The notes under the pieces were generated by a model. It saw only the letters and a program-made list of their open reading frames with translations. It ran no database searches and was not told the origin of the DNA. From positions 172,632,332 through 172,696,331 of the forward strand of contig CM056998.1 of the NCBI GenBank assembly GCA_029891345.1: a stretch of 64,000 nt of DNA, written 5' to 3'. Positions 1 through 12,316 of this stretch are shown in pieces. Both the position numbers and the translations under genes were made by a program. Positions within the stretch are counted from its first letter, which is position 1; every line of letters starts with the position of its first letter. The stretch comes from Dryococelus australis. Its lineage: Eukaryota; Arthropoda; Insecta; Phasmatodea; Phasmatidae.

Positions 1-1300
1 TATATTCTTCCGCTTCATGTAAGATTAACATTTCCATGGGCCTCATCACTTTATTCATGCGTCGGTCAAGTGTAACTGTGAAATTATTAAAAATTAAATA
101 CACTGTAAAATTTTTTTTTCGTAAATTTCCCTTACATGTGAGGGTATATTATTACATCTACATTTAAGGTGAAATTACCTCTTAAAGGTAGAGTAAATTT
201 ACATAACAAGTAAAGTATTATTCCTTAATCGCACGGAAAAGTACCTGACAAAAAGGGGGGGGGGGAATCTCACACAAGTAAAGGAAAATTAACTATATTG
301 TGTAATAAAATTATATTAAAAAATACCCAGGAATATAAATAATGTTAATTTTTTAGGGACACCCGAATATCGCGAAAAGATTTCACGACTAGTTGTATTG
401 CATCACGCATTAGCTCAAATCCACTTCCGTGATTGGACTATCTAGGTGTTACGCGTCTTGAGTTACTGCCCTCGAATCACAGACGTGCGCTATCGGAGTT
501 ACTTAATTCTCATTGGCCAGTCAAGAAAAAAAATATCTTCTCACAAAGACAGGCCCCCAATAAGCAAAAGAAAACTGCTGGAATGCCATAGGGTATTGAA
601 ACCTAGTGTGTGTGGAAACCTTTTTGCGAAATCTGGGTGTCCCTACCTATATCCTCTGACTTAATAGCAACTAGAACCTCAACCTCAAAACCCTCGAAAC
701 TTGCTATTGGATGGGCGCGAACTATGGTCCTACATGGCGATAGGTCAATGCGCTATCCATTACACCACGACGAAAGCGTGATATCAACAGTGAATATCAG
801 CGAGTTAAAAGTTTGTTTCTTCTTCAGCCCGTTCCCCCACTTAGCTGTTGAGACAATGCTGAAGAGATACACACGTCGTAAGGTAATCTTCCCAACCATG
901 TATGGGATTTTCCACTACCATGTACGTGAAATTTACTCCAGAGTGCGGTAACTTTATCTTACCCGTAAGGAAAACTGCGTTTCTTCCACAAGTTTGCGAA
1001 TGTTACCTTACACTTCAGGTAATTTTCCCATTCTATTTTACGTTGCATTTAACAAATCTGCTCATTTTATAGTTTGATGAATAAAAAATCAGAAAGCGAC
1101 AGAGATAATTTAAGTTATCACAAATGGTTACCTCTAACACTTTTTATACGAGGTTAAGATACGGAACTATTTCCCATCCAACGTTACCAACCTTATTGGG
1201 CGCATGTCAATCAGGGCGCCCGTTAAAATACATGCAGGTAGGGGCAGCGACTTTTTTCAAAGGTTGATTTCAAAACTGCTCACTTTATCGTGAACAGCCT
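1..1300 (+). mobile_element. Miniature transposon M1, copy A (left end outside window, interrupted)
   Basis: The first ~115 bases match the left-internal part of other M1 copies (compare 44,700-44,800). Bases ~1,066-1,300 match the right half and end in CGTGAACAGCCT followed by TTA, the shared M1 terminus. Between them lies ~950 bp of unrelated DNA that includes a tRNA-like stretch on the minus strand. The copy is non-coding. I read it as a TA-flanked MITE, as for the other copies, that received a later insertion. The left terminal repeat lies beyond the window edge. Confidence 0.75.
690..778 (-). repeat. tRNA-like (SINE-type) stretch inside M1 copy A
   Basis: Read on the minus strand, this contains GTGGTGTAATGGATAGCG, a good RNA polymerase III A-box-like run. 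About 30 bases later comes AGTTCGCGCCC, which resembles a B box. The spacing is tRNA-like, but I cannot draw a complete cloverleaf with CCA-ready ends, so it is a tRNA-derived repeat or a decayed tRNA rather than a functional tRNA gene. It lies inside the DNA that interrupts the M1 copy. Confidence 0.45.
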
Positions 1301-2978
1301 TTAACCATGTGTGGTTTGAGTGCGCGACCTGAGCAGTTGAGATTGCCGCCGCGAGAATGCGCCACCGTGGAGGGCGGCTCGCGTCGTAAAGGTGGGTTTA
1401 CGATTGACTTAACAGAATAAGCGTGATGTGATTTTAAGATATGAATCAATGTGTTCAAGGGTATTAGTTTATGACTGTCGTGTGAGGGTTGTGACGGGTC
1501 GCGTGCGTTCTTGGCGTGACTTAAGAGATCGTTATATTTTATATCTTAAGTACAAGTCAAGACAAAGTAGCCAATCAGAGCACAGCGACAATTGTTGGCG
1601 GGAAACTGTATTTACTTCATGTATTTAGGTTTTGTCGTATTGTGAAATCGTATGACAGTAATTATTTTAATCGATATACAATACTCTCTTTCTTTCGTGG
1701 AAGAGGTTATTGAATTCGCTTTAATTAACCTTTTCAGATTTATTGATGTAAATGCCTAATGTTGGCATCGGCTTCCGCTTCTATAATTTTTCACTAGTTT
1801 TTTTTTTTAAAACGATTACACAAGCAGTAACCACAAATAATTAAATACATGTAAATTGCCCATTTTTCCAGGTTATTTCGATTAATTATATCTCCTAGTA
1901 TTTTGATTGGCTAGACTTAACAGTTGCTAATTCAATCATAAACTGCATATATTGCTATTGTTTATTCGCGTGCTAATCGAGTCATTAAGTACAATTCTTA
2001 ATTCATCAGTCTTTAATCGTAAACCTACCTTAATTCGCCGACAATGGCCGCGTGTGTTGGGGGAAAGCCCGCGTCGCCTCTTTATAATTCTGAAGGAAGT
2101 TAGCAATGTGCGGCTAGCAGTGCGGGACGGCAACGCGATTATCGGAGCTGTAACCGTGGACGCCCGCCTCTGTAAGGGATGGAGCCAGGGGATGGAACGA
2201 GGGGGCGGAGTTCGATAAGGACGATGCTGGCAAGGGTTGGGGAGGGGGGTGTCCCCGGCGCCTTCATTTGGCCGCTTCACCGGCGCGTGACGGCACTCCA
2301 AGGACGCAGAGTGGGCGGGGGATATCCTGCGATACGGGAAGTGCTCCAGAGTACCTCACTTCCGTCCAGTCCTGTCTCAGCCAATAACAACCCAGCCGTC
2401 CATACTCCAGTCATGGATACTTCCAACTGTTCTCAAGTCCTGTTTAAGTTATACTTCCAGGATATACTTCTGCCTCATGTAAATAAAGCTTAGGCGAGTC
2501 CAAAGGGACAAAGCACCGCATTCGTGCGCACTCATTTAGATAAGGGTTTTCCATAAGAACTATTTTTTACTAGGCATTAACAGCAAACCTATTTTCTCTC
2601 TGTCGTTCTTCATTTTTTTAAATTTTAAATAAAATACAATTTATACTTAATGAATATTAAAATTTTAATTCAATCTAAGAGTATGATATTATAATGTCAA
2701 TGGAAGTACAAAACACTTGTGATACATGCCCTATTTAGGAAACAACCTAACACGTTATGTATGGCGTAATTTTAAAGGTTTGATTCAAACAGTGATAAGG
2801 TACCGGGAATATACTATTACTACCATTCCTGTTATTAATATGGGGTATGCGATTTAAGGGGTTCGAGAAGTTAAAATTGTTTTCTACGCTTATCTCATGA
2901 AACATCCTTTTACGTTTGATATTGACTGATACTCTGAAAAAAGCATGACGATGGAGAGAAATTACTTTGGAAAAAAAT
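1301..2978. other. No gene recognised
   Basis: This is mixed-composition DNA with a GC-richer stretch around 2,040-2,400. Several short frames overlap on both strands there, but none has recognisable motifs. I see no repeat that recurs elsewhere in the window. Confidence 0.5.
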
Positions 2979-3500
2979 AATGGGTTTGGGTGTGTTGGGG
3001 ACACGGCGGTTTGTTTTGTGGGAATACATCTACATTGTCGCGGTCGGGTCCCTTGATATTTTTTTTTACGTTCCTGGCACCGCTTCACTCGATCATATAG
3101 GGTTTTGTGGGTATCACTGGATTGCTTTTGAGATGCATTTTCCAACCATAATGACTTCTGTATTTCGACTTGACTTTTTGACGACTATAGGCCGAAATGG
3201 TGTTAACTTTTCTTAATTGCTTACATTAATTTCATACAATTTCAACATAACCACGACACACAAACGTTTTTATACACGCAATCGATTGATCTTGACGAGA
3301 GCTGTCGATTGAAACCTAAACGAGTGTCGTAACTTCTCCTAGTCATAAGATATACTATGCGGAAGTTATGAGACGCGGCGAAACGAACTCAAAATTGCGG
3401 CGCGCCCCCTTCCCCCTACTCCGCCACAAAAAGGTACGATGCTTCGCAGTCCTTATTCAACGTATTAATTCTTTGATCCTTTGGCAATCGAGTGGTAGTA
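2979..3500 (+). repeat. 520-bp dispersed repeat, copy 1
   Basis: This stretch aligns by eye along its whole length with 21,530-22,045. Shared landmarks in order are GTGTTGGGGACACGGC, CACCGCTTCACT, TGCTTTTGAGATGC, CGCAATCGATTGATCTTGACGA, GCGGAAGTTA and GGCAATCGAGTGGT. The two copies are clearly diverged with small indels, so they are old. No terminal inverted repeat or target duplication is obvious. The element class is unknown; a non-autonomous DNA element or a LINE fragment are both possible. Confidence 0.8.
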
Positions 3501-3644
3501 GTAGGGCGTGCCGATTTCACCCCACTTTTGAATAATTGAATTATCAATTTGATATCAAAGGGTTTGAAAGGGTTAATCCTTAATCCAAGCAAAAAATTCT
3601 TAATCCGATTAAAATGTCTTAAACCGATTTTAATCCGATCAAAA

Positions 3645-3717
3645 ATTGAAAGGGTTTAATTTATTGAAAGGGTTAAATTTATTGAAAGGGTTAAATTTAT
3701 TGAATGGGTTAATTTTT
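3645..3717 (+). repeat. 18-bp tandem repeat (TTGAAAGGGTTAAATTTA type)
   Basis: About four consecutive units of ATTGAAAGGGTTAAATTT are present, the last one slightly altered (TTGAATGGG). A related unit occurs just upstream at ~3,565, and short TTAATCCGAT repeats lie between. This is simple satellite-like expansion without coding potential. Confidence 0.8.
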
Positions 3718-3931
3718 ACTTTATTTTATTTCATTTCTTTCGTTTTGGGTGGAGGGAGGGGATAGCAGGAGCTCTGTACGATGTTGACGGTGTGGTGATG
3801 TACAGACGACTGACCAGAGTGGGGGGTTGCAATATGTTGTATAGGTGTAGAGTTGAGTGCAAGCATGGCTAAGGATAATCTTTTCTAATTTTTATAATTT
3901 TGAAGTGTTTGGAGGGATTTTGGTCGTAGAT

Positions 3932-4991
3932 AGACGATTTTTACGAATATTTTTAACACACGACAGAATTTCAGTAACCTAAGTGTAAATTTTATGTTTT
4001 TTTTTGGGGGGGATATTACTTGTAGATGGTGGTGAGAGATAGGCGACTTTGAAAGATGCGATTTACATGTTAAACGATCTGTTTTACGAATGCAATTAAA
4101 CGTTAGAGAAATTCAGAGTGTTCTACATATGAATAAATTACACACATTGTATCGGAAATTACAAACGACTACGTGAATGATAAGTGGAATTACGTAAGTA
4201 TTAAGTGTAACACGAGTCTCGAGCTTTGAAATATAATTTACACGAGAGAGAATTTTAACATCTGGTGTCGCCAAGTGCAAATTCACTAAATGAAATCCAG
4301 CTAGCCAGTATGATATTACACAAGTCAGAGTCTTTAAACGAGTTCTACATATAAATGAAAACCCAACCAACAAGTATAACGAACAACTACTGTCTTTAAA
4401 CGAAATCAAGCAAGACAGTATGAATGAATAACATGATCCAGTTTGGTGAAAGTTATCGTACGGAAATAAACTCCGAATACGATCTAAACGAGACACAATG
4501 GCATGCGTCTATTCTGATAAGTAAAATATTTAACGATAAATAACTTACCCCAAATGATTTGTTTCAAAATAACTAACTTGCATAGAGTGTAATCCCACAT
4601 CACTTTATATATGTAACGAAAAAAATGCACAAACATCCTGGAAGAGAAAATTACATTTAAAATTACAAATGTACTAAAAATTTCTGTAAATAGAGCAAAC
4701 TTGTTAACTCAAATGGTATTTTCGTCTACTGAACACAGAAATCAATTACCGATCATAAATGCAATTCATCGATCCGAAATAAAAAAAAGTTAACACACAA
4801 AAATTTATATTTTCAAATAAATAAAAAAAAATCCACACTATAGTTTACGAATACAGTAAAAATGGTATGAACCCCAGAGCAAATAATATGGCTTAACGAA
4901 AATCGCAGCTATCACTAGAGATGAAAGTAGGGGCTGCGGTAACCCCCGATCATAAGCTCGTCATCCACGAACTGCCTACCTGCTCGATGAA

Positions 4992-5063
<72 letters not shown>

Positions 5064-5491
5064 GTACACATTTGTCACCTCCAAGCCTTCATGAGTGACT
5101 GAAGATGGCGAAGACTGGATAGCTGAGGCCACTTAGCTCCAGAGCTCCCTACACTCCCTCCAAGCATACCCACCCACCCAGCTCTTACCAAAGTGCGACC
5201 CCAGACTGCTTGCGATTTTCAATTTTTTCAGCACTAAGGCAAGATGGCGACAAATGCATACTTGTGTGCAGATCGGAGGAGGCCTGCCTGCCAGCCACCC
5301 CCTCACACCCCAACCATCTGCCCCTTACCTGCACTCCTCATACTCAGAACCGGACCGAGTTTAGGATGCCAACTACCCCCTACACCTCCCGCCAAGCCAT
5401 GTCAGCAAGGTCCTGGGGGTCATTCTCCCGGGATGAATGCGATTGTCACTTTTGCAACTGAGTCAAGATAGCGGCGACTGGATACACGATT
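3932..5491 (+). repeat. 1.6-kb tandem duplication, unit 1
   Basis: Runs from ACGAATATTTTTAACACACGACAG to the GACTGGATACACGATTG region and is repeated next door at 5,492-7,210. Landmarks in the same order in both units are GAAAGATGCGATTTACATGTTA, GTTCTACATATGAATAA, the GA microsatellite, and the C-rich block with GTGCAGATCGGAGGAGG. The first part is AT-rich and the last ~450 bp is CT-rich. The open frames here are not conserved between units, so I do not call genes. Confidence 0.85.
4993..5061 (+). repeat. (GA)n microsatellite
   Basis: About 34 uninterrupted GA dinucleotides. The equivalent site in the second duplication unit (6,549-6,588) is shorter and interrupted by ATAGAG, so the run has expanded or decayed since the duplication. 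Confidence 0.97.
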
Positions 5492-6550
5492 GTTGGGGCG
5501 ATTTGCCGAATATCTTTAACACACAACAGCATTTCAGTGTGATCTAAGTGTTAATTAGATTTTTTTTGGGGACTAATGCTCATAGATGGCGGTGGGAGAT
5601 AGGCGACTTTGAAAGATGCGATTTACATGTTAAACGATCTGTTTTCCGAATGCAGTTAAATGTTAGAGAAATTCAGAGTGTTCTACATATGAATAAGTTA
5701 CACACAAAGACTACATGAATAATAAGTGGAATTATGTGAGTCCTAAACATAACGTGAGTCTCGAGCTTAGAAATATAAATTTACACATGAGAGAATTTTA
5801 ACATCTGGTGTCAACAAGTGCAAACCCACTAAAGGAAATCCAGATAGCCACTATGATATTACACAAGCCAGAGTCTTTAAATGTGTTCTACTTATGAATG
5901 AATAACATGAGAGACAAATAAAACGAACAAATACTGTCTTTGAATGAAATATAGCAAGATATTATGAATAAATAACACGATCCAGCTTGGTGAATGTTAT
6001 CTTACAGCAAAAATATCTGAGTACGATTTAAACCAGAAATAATATATCAAGTATCTATTCTGATAAGTAAAATTAATAATGATAGCAATTCTTACCCAAA
6101 ATGATTTGTTTCAAAATAACCAACGTGCATAGAGTGTAATCCCACATAAATTCATACACGCAACGGAAAAATGCACAAATTCCTCAAAGAGAAAATTATT
6201 AAAAAAAAAAACAAACGTACTTCAGATTTCCATAAATATAGCAAACTTGTTAATGCAAACGGTATTTTCGTCTACCAAACACAGAAATCAATTACTGATC
6301 ACGAACGCAGTATATCGAACCGAAAAGAAAAAAAGTTAACACACAAAAATTTATATTTTCCAGAAAACAAAAAAATTATTTCACACTGTAGTTTACAAAT
6401 ACTGTAAACGAGGTGTGAACCCCGGAGCAAATAATATCTCTGAATGAAAATCATGGCTATCACTAGAGATGAAGGTAGGTCCATAGCTGCGGCAACCCCC
6501 GATTGTAAGCTCATCATCCACCAACTGCCTACCTGCCCGATGAAGACAAG

Positions 6551-6584
<34 letters not shown>

Positions 6585-7210
6585 CGAGCTGTACACATCT
6601 GTCTCCTCCAAGCGCTCATGAGCGACAGAGGATGGCAGAGACTGGATAGCTAAATTAATTTCATTCCAGATCTCCCTAGACACCCTCCAACCTCTACCCA
6701 TCCTCCCCATGCCAGAGTGCGACCCCAGGATGCTCGCGATTATCAAATTTTTCAGTACTAAGGCAATATGGTGAAAACTGCCTATTTGCGTGCAGATCAG
6801 AGGAGGTGTGCCTGCCACACCTCTTACAACCCTTCCACCCTTCACTCCTCGCCATCAAAACTGGCCCGACTCCACGATGCCAACCACCCTCCACCCCCTC
6901 TCATCCAACCCATGCCAGAAAACTCCTGGGGACATTCACCTGAGCAGCCTGTGATTGTTAGTTTTCTGCACTAAGGCAAGGTGGCATCAACTGCCAACCT
7001 GCATTCTCATCGGGAGCTGGCTACTCATAGCCACCCTACACTCCATCCTTCTCCCTCAGAACCAGCCCGAGTCCAGAATTCCAACCACCCCATACACCTT
7101 CCTCCCTGCCAAGCCATGTCTGCGAGGTCCTGGGGGTCATTCTCCTGCACTGACTGCGATTGTAATTTTGCAACTGAGTCAGGATGGCTGCGACTGGATA
7201 CAGGGTGCAG
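5492..7210 (+). repeat. 1.6-kb tandem duplication, unit 2
   Basis: Second unit of the duplication starting at 3,932. It is longer because the C-rich tail carries extra subrepeats. The motif CACTAAGGCAAGATGGC (with variants) recurs at ~5,233, ~6,758 and ~6,968, each time followed by a CTGCC-containing, C-rich stretch. No coding signal survives comparison with unit 1. Confidence 0.8.
6549..6588 (+). repeat. GA-rich microsatellite
   Basis: GA repeats interrupted by two ATAGAG variants, at the position equivalent to the pure GA run of unit 1. Confidence 0.9.
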
Positions 7211-8612
7211 ATGGCTCCTGAAGTCCCTGCACCGTAACCCACCTCCCACCACTACCCCTCACCAGAGGACATGTATTTTCCCACGACAAAGACTATCTGT
7301 CTGTCTGCCTAACTTACCCCCCCCCCCTGTATGCATCGAAGTTTGTACTTTTCCAAATGTGTTAACCTGTCTTATTTGCAGCGAAATAATATTTCACAAG
7401 ACCGCAGACCATCATTTTTTATCCCTGAAGCTAAATATTACCCAAAATCCCCAGATAAAATTCCAACAAATTTTATATCTTAATTCAAGAAATTAATTTT
7501 TATCCTATGAACTTTTTTCCCATTTCCAACAAACTTAAAGTATTTTAGGAAACTAAGTATATTTTCCGTACATGAGATATTTTCACTCACTAATTTTTTT
7601 AAACGTTAAAATAGCACCATTTTTTTGACATGTATCATTCCACATACCCAAGTTTCTAGTATTACGATGGAATACACGACACATGCATACATATTAAAAA
7701 TGCCAATGCATTTTAATTATATGTATATAGCAGAGAAAATATTTATTTGAGATGTATACTTGTATATGACACTAAAATTTACTTATAACCAAAATTTCAA
7801 TTCAAAAGCTTCCCAATCGATATTCTTAGATACATTATTTACCATAAAATTTGTGTATACTCGATCTTATTTACTAATCAATTTCCCTAGAAAACAAATT
7901 TGGATGTAATATTACTGAAATTACATGTTTCCAGCTTGAAATGAGTTCTATTGGAGCTGGAATATACCAATTTACACAATATTTCAATACATTTAAAGGA
8001 AAATGGTGGCCATTTTGTAATCACATAGGATAATACATTCCACCTATCAACAAATTATTTACATTGTAAAGAGATATCCAAGACAAATAACTTTATTCCA
8101 TACAACTTAGGAATCGACATAACGAATTATCAGATAAATGTTATTGGAAAAAAAGAAATTCGTATTACATACACACTTTTAAAACAGAAGACCATTAAGA
8201 CAATCACAGCTCAAAATGGTTTACTCAACAGACTAACCTCATACTAACACAATTGTTTAGAAAACAAAGTCTTTAAAAATTTCCTACAAAATCTTTTTAA
8301 ACTCTTCTCTCCCTTCTACATTCTAAAATGAAATGATTAATTATTCATTTTAATCGAATACTAAATAAAAACTTATTCTGTCTAACATACGTAGATTTAA
8401 TCACATGGTGAATTAGTATGCATACCCCTGTAATTACGATACAAATATTAGAATGGAATACATTTTATCATCATTTAATGAAACCTGATAATCCTTATAA
8501 CAGTACATTCATATACAAACAAGTTAGTTGTCATTCTGACATTGTGAGGTGAACATCTATTCAGAAGTAATCTTTCTCCTCACACCAAAGATTATTCATT
8601 TAATGTACATTG
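7211..8612. other. AT-rich DNA, no gene recognised
   Basis: Mostly AT-rich sequence with no frame longer than expected by chance, no inverted repeats that I can see and no match to other parts of the window. A C-run occurs at ~7,318-7,327. Confidence 0.5.
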
Positions 8613-8771
8613 ATGAGAATGGAGACATCACCAAATAAACTACACTGCGAATACTGTGGGAAAATTTTCACTTTCGCCTACAATGTTCGCAGACATGAGA
8701 GGAGCGAATGTTTGCAGAATTCATCTCGTACTGATATTAACTGTGACTATTGTTTTCGCCATTTCGCATGA
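8613..8771 (+). pseudogene. Broken zinc-finger protein fragment
   Basis: From the ATG at 8,613 there are 52 codons to a TGA. Residues ~12-33 form a C2HC-type finger: CEYCG, then 12 residues to His, then four to Cys (motif C-x2-C-x12-H-x4-C), with Phe at a typical core position. A second finger starts with CDYCFRHF and is cut by the stop at 8,769. The frame continues after the stop with a run that would have completed the finger, but its first zinc-binding His position reads Gln. The gene is therefore dead or misread at one codon. Such finger proteins are often carried by large DNA transposons and viruses as well as by hosts. Which applies here is not known. Confidence 0.5.
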
Positions 8772-8913
8772 ACAGATAACTTAAGAGGACAGTTCAAACT
8801 CTGTAAAAAATAATCTGCCTCCTGAGAAAGTTAGTGTAAAGTATACACTACATAATATCACAGATGGAGAGGCAAATAATATAGTTACAAGAAATGAAAT
8901 ATAATCGGATTGA

Positions 8914-9207
8914 ATGAAATATACAACAACAATAGGACGTAATGATTTTCGTCATAACCTACCACAACCAGCTGGGAAGACCAATGTTGGTGATGATACA
9001 CCTAGTCTTTCTAAGCAAAGTAAAGTCGATATTTATGATGAAACATCAACTGAAGACAGTAGTAACAATGTCAGTCATACTATTGAAGACATTCATTCAA
9101 CAAATGCCGTGAAGAAGGCAGAAGGCACGAACAACAACACTTGTTACATATTTCCCGAAGACCTAAATGAACTGGTTAATAAACTTAGATATTTATTGCA
9201 GTTTTAA
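8914..9207 (+). pseudogene. Ser/Thr/Asn-rich frame, possible tail of the broken zinc-finger gene
   Basis: A 97-codon open frame lies ~140 bp after the broken fingers. It is hydrophilic and rich in Ser, Thr, Asp, Asn and Lys, and ends with a short amphipathic stretch (DLNELVNKLRYLL). The position and the amphipathic end would suit the C-terminal part of the same original protein, but the intervening DNA carries several stops. This is inference only; the frame could be chance. Confidence 0.25.
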
Positions 9208-9897
9208 AAATACTATGAATATTATGGAATAAAAGAATTGGTTTTTATTATAACAACACTTAAGGTACAAGGTTACATCGAATGAAGTAATATCTGCAAA
9301 CACCCAAAAAGTAAAATTCTACATTTTAGTTAACCCTTTTACTTTACCAAAATAAAGTAATTATTTCAAGTAAACATTGTGTAATAGGAATATGTTTCAA
9401 TTTTACATATTATGTCTACTTAAAACCAATTAAGTTGTTTGAATTTGCTTGCAATGGTAATTAGTTTTGTGGAATAAACATAGCTATGTGAGGAATTAAA
9501 AAAGCCTTATTTGAGTACTAAACACAATTATTTGAGGAATAAAGCAGGCTTCAAGGAAGAATTTTGAGAAATAAGAAATTGACAAATATCCTATAACACA
9601 CAACCAGTATTAAAATTTTTGGTATGTATGTTTGTGAAGTGCCCTATACTTAGTGGTGCTATAATTTTTGTTACCTCCTGTACTTGGCTGTGTTAAAATA
9701 TTGTACATAAATTTTTGGATCACTCTATATTTGTATATATTTTGACACAATTGTCTAATATGTTCAATGTTTTGTAACATTGTGTAGTTTCCTACTTTTG
9801 TAAATAAATTAATGTTATAAAATAAATTTATAAACTGATTTAACCTATTCCTTATTAAAAATTAACTTGTTTTAGTAAGAAACCTATTTTCTCTACA

Positions 9898-9924
9898 TAG
9901 AGAGAGAGATAGAGAGAGAGAGAG
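9898..9924 (+). repeat. GA-rich microsatellite
   Basis: Short, slightly interrupted GA run in AT-rich surroundings. Confidence 0.8.
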
Positions 9925-10261
9925 AATGGGAGAGGAAAGTAATTAAAATGAAACGGAGAGAGATTCTTGAATTTTCTATTAAAAATATGTTCCAACAAGT
10001 CAAAAGTCTATGAGTTCTATCAAAAACCAACTATGTTCTTATTAACACAAAATACTGTTATACCGAAAAATGCCAGAAGAAAAGTTCTGGAAACGAGCAC
10101 TCTAACTGCTTTTCCATAACTCACAATATAATACACAATATCGGATAAGGCTTAGTTGATATAAACTTGTTTCGAGTCTGGATTAGGCCTTGTAAAATGT
10201 AATCTAGTTTCCTTTCTAAGGGTTCAAACATAATAGATGATACGTAATAGTGTTACGATAT

Positions 10262-10355
10262 GCTACATTGGTACATTATGATACATAACTATATGTTACA
10301 TTGGTACATTATGATACGTAACTATATGTTACATTGGTACATTATGATACGTATT
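10262..10355 (+). repeat. 33-bp tandem repeat, about 2.9 units
   Basis: Units start at 10,262, 10,295 and 10,328 with the core TTACATTGGTACATTATGAT. Only one or two differences separate the units. It lies ~330 bp upstream of the AT-rich coding block. Confidence 0.95.
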
Positions 10356-10688
10356 ATTATAACATTCTCTTATGGAATAATGAACATAACATGTAATTAA
10401 TAAAATTAATCTGTTTGTGCATGGGGAAACAATAGCTTAAATGTGTGAGAAAGCTAGCTGAAATGTATTACATTCTGTTTACAAACACCTTGTATTGTGA
10501 AAAGTTCTTATTGTTATAACAATTGTTCATGTAATAGATTGTTAAATAATAATGTAATTCTATGCTTTCAGCTACCCCACTTTCAGCTACTTTTTTTATT
10601 TTCCAAGTTTTAACCAAATTTTGCCCAAGTTTTACCAAAACCACTTCGGTTACTTTTTCATAATGTGCATAAAATTGCTCCCTCTTAA

Positions 10689-11162
10689 ATGGGAGCTGAA
10701 AACAAAATGTCTGCAACCAAATATTATATGACAGATTTGATAGGAAATAAAATTAAACCAACCAATGAAAGATTTGGCCTGTGGTTCTTAACAGAAAATT
10801 TAAATAATAATAATCTTCATACAAATATTGGAGATATAATTTACACAAATGGAGAGAAAAAATTGGTAGAATTTGAACCAATAACAGAACAATTTTGCGG
10901 TAACATTATGGTTTTTAAAATAACAGGTTTTTTAGATTGTGAGGAAGAAATGAAAAATAAGAAATTTCTTGTAAAAAAACAAGCTTGTGGAAGTTTTAAT
11001 AGTTTGTTAAGATCTGTATTTTCTAAATTAAATTTGGCAAGATATGGTGTTAAAGCAAAAACTCCATTTTTACTATATTCTAATGTACAAACAACTAAAG
11101 GTGTTAAGGAAATTATAATAAGAGATATAGAAAATACTATAAAAAATATAAAAACCCAATAG
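10689..11162 (+). pseudogene. AT-rich open frame 1 of a decayed unidentified element
   Basis: 157 codons, the longest non-repetitive plus-strand frame in this part of the window, with strongly A/T-ending codons. The product would be a soluble protein rich in Lys, Asn, Ile and Phe, without a signal peptide or membrane segment. A second Met at codon 7 is an equally plausible start. I do not recognise a family. The frame is followed within 20 bp by further broken frames of the same composition and style (11,166-12,128), suggesting one decayed intronless gene or cluster. An origin from a large DNA transposon or an endogenous insect virus is possible but unproved. Confidence 0.45.
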
Positions 11163-11165
11163 CTA

Positions 11166-11348
11166 TTCCTTAAAAATTGAGTCAGCAGAAGTAAAATTAG
11201 AAACATTACTAACAGAGTTACCAGAAATTTTAAAAGAACTAAGAAAAAACCATATTATTTATTGGATTTGGATATAACACAAGATTTTGGAGAAATTTTT
11301 CATAAAAAAGTGATGATAAATTTTTCAGTAGATAATTTCAATATTTAA
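11166..11348 (+). pseudogene. AT-rich broken frames between open frames 1 and 2
   Basis: Two short protein-like stretches lie in different frames, one Glu/Leu-rich and charged and one containing LDLDITQDFG. They are separated by a frame change near 11,255 and closed by a TAA at ~11,346. Codon composition matches the flanking frames. This is frameshift decay of a once-continuous coding region. Function unknown. Confidence 0.35.
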
Positions 11349-11578
11349 TGCAGGGAGAATATAAATATGACTGCAATGTAAAAGTTACTAATGATAATTC
11401 TGTTGGAAAAGATTGTTTAACATGGATAAATTCTAATTCTAGAGTTAAGATTTACAATAAATTGATTTGTCAGATAACAAGCCCAGGAGTTAACAAAAAA
11501 CTTGACAAACACATTATAGGTTTTTTTAATTGCCCAGATAAAAGATTTAAAAAGAACATTTGCATCTACATCAGCTAA
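11348..11578 (+). pseudogene. AT-rich open frame 2 of the decayed element
   Basis: 76 codons from ATG to stop. Its last residues are probably a wrong-frame tail: a protein-like run resumes in another frame at ~11,555 and goes on to ~11,850, with in-frame stops near 11,602 and 11,848. The protein-like part has conserved-looking Cys, Trp and Pro (CLTWINS, ITSPGVNK, FFNCPD), typical of a folded domain rather than random AT-rich DNA. Family not recognised. Confidence 0.4.
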
Positions 11579-11854
11579 AGAAAATGGAATTACAAGATTA
11601 TAAGCAACAATATATAATTATACTATCAAAGAATATCTAGATGAAAAAGAGTTCGATCCACTAAAAGATTGTATAGAGTTAATAAAAAATAATAGAAAAT
11701 ATTTCAAGAAAGAGCCATTTTATTATGTACCTACTCCTAAAATGTCGGAAAAACGAACCGATTCTTTACCAAATAGTTTTTGTCTTGTTTTTAATAATCC
11801 TCTGCAATATGTTTATTGGGGGAAAAAAAATACAAAAAAATTAACTTGAGTACA

Positions 11855-12128
11855 AATAAAATTAGCAGAGAATAAAGAAGAAAGAGAAAAATTAACTAAC
11901 TACATTCTCTTTGCATTTAGTTTTTATATATTGCCAATTAATTATTTAGAAATTTTGGGAGATGAAGAAAATAAGAATATTATAACCATAAACCAAAAAT
12001 GTTTTACTAAAAGTGGAGAAACATATTTTTCTAAATCTAATGCTCTATTTTATACCATCTCTAGGGACACAAATATAGAAGAATTGGGTTTAATATTCAG
12101 CACAACATTTTTAACAAGTGTTAGTTAA
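11855..12128 (+). pseudogene. AT-rich terminal frame of the decayed element
   Basis: The frame is open from ~11,855 to the TAA at 12,126; the first ATG is at 11,931. It is Lys/Asn/Ile-rich with a hydrophobic Phe/Leu/Ile stretch before that ATG. It follows the preceding broken frame directly and has the same codon style, so it is probably the C-terminal part of the same protein or the next gene. Family not recognised. Confidence 0.35.
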
Positions 12129-12316
12129 TATGCTTGTCTTATGTGTATTTATGTCGTGAAAAACTTCCTTTGTTTCATACTTCGCCACACTTTATACATT
12201 GCTTTCTCTTTATTTTAGATTTTTTTATTTAATAAGAAAAATATTTTTTTTAGAGAATGTAAAAATATTTTTCTTTACTAATTTGTTTTTTTTTTGTAAA
12301 AAACACAAAACAAAAA

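Noticed and set aside
2747-3145. Minus-strand frame sharing residues with 21,525-21,749 minus
   Set aside because: The shared residues follow from the shared 520-bp repeat. The frame is not kept open over the whole repeat and the two products have different ends.
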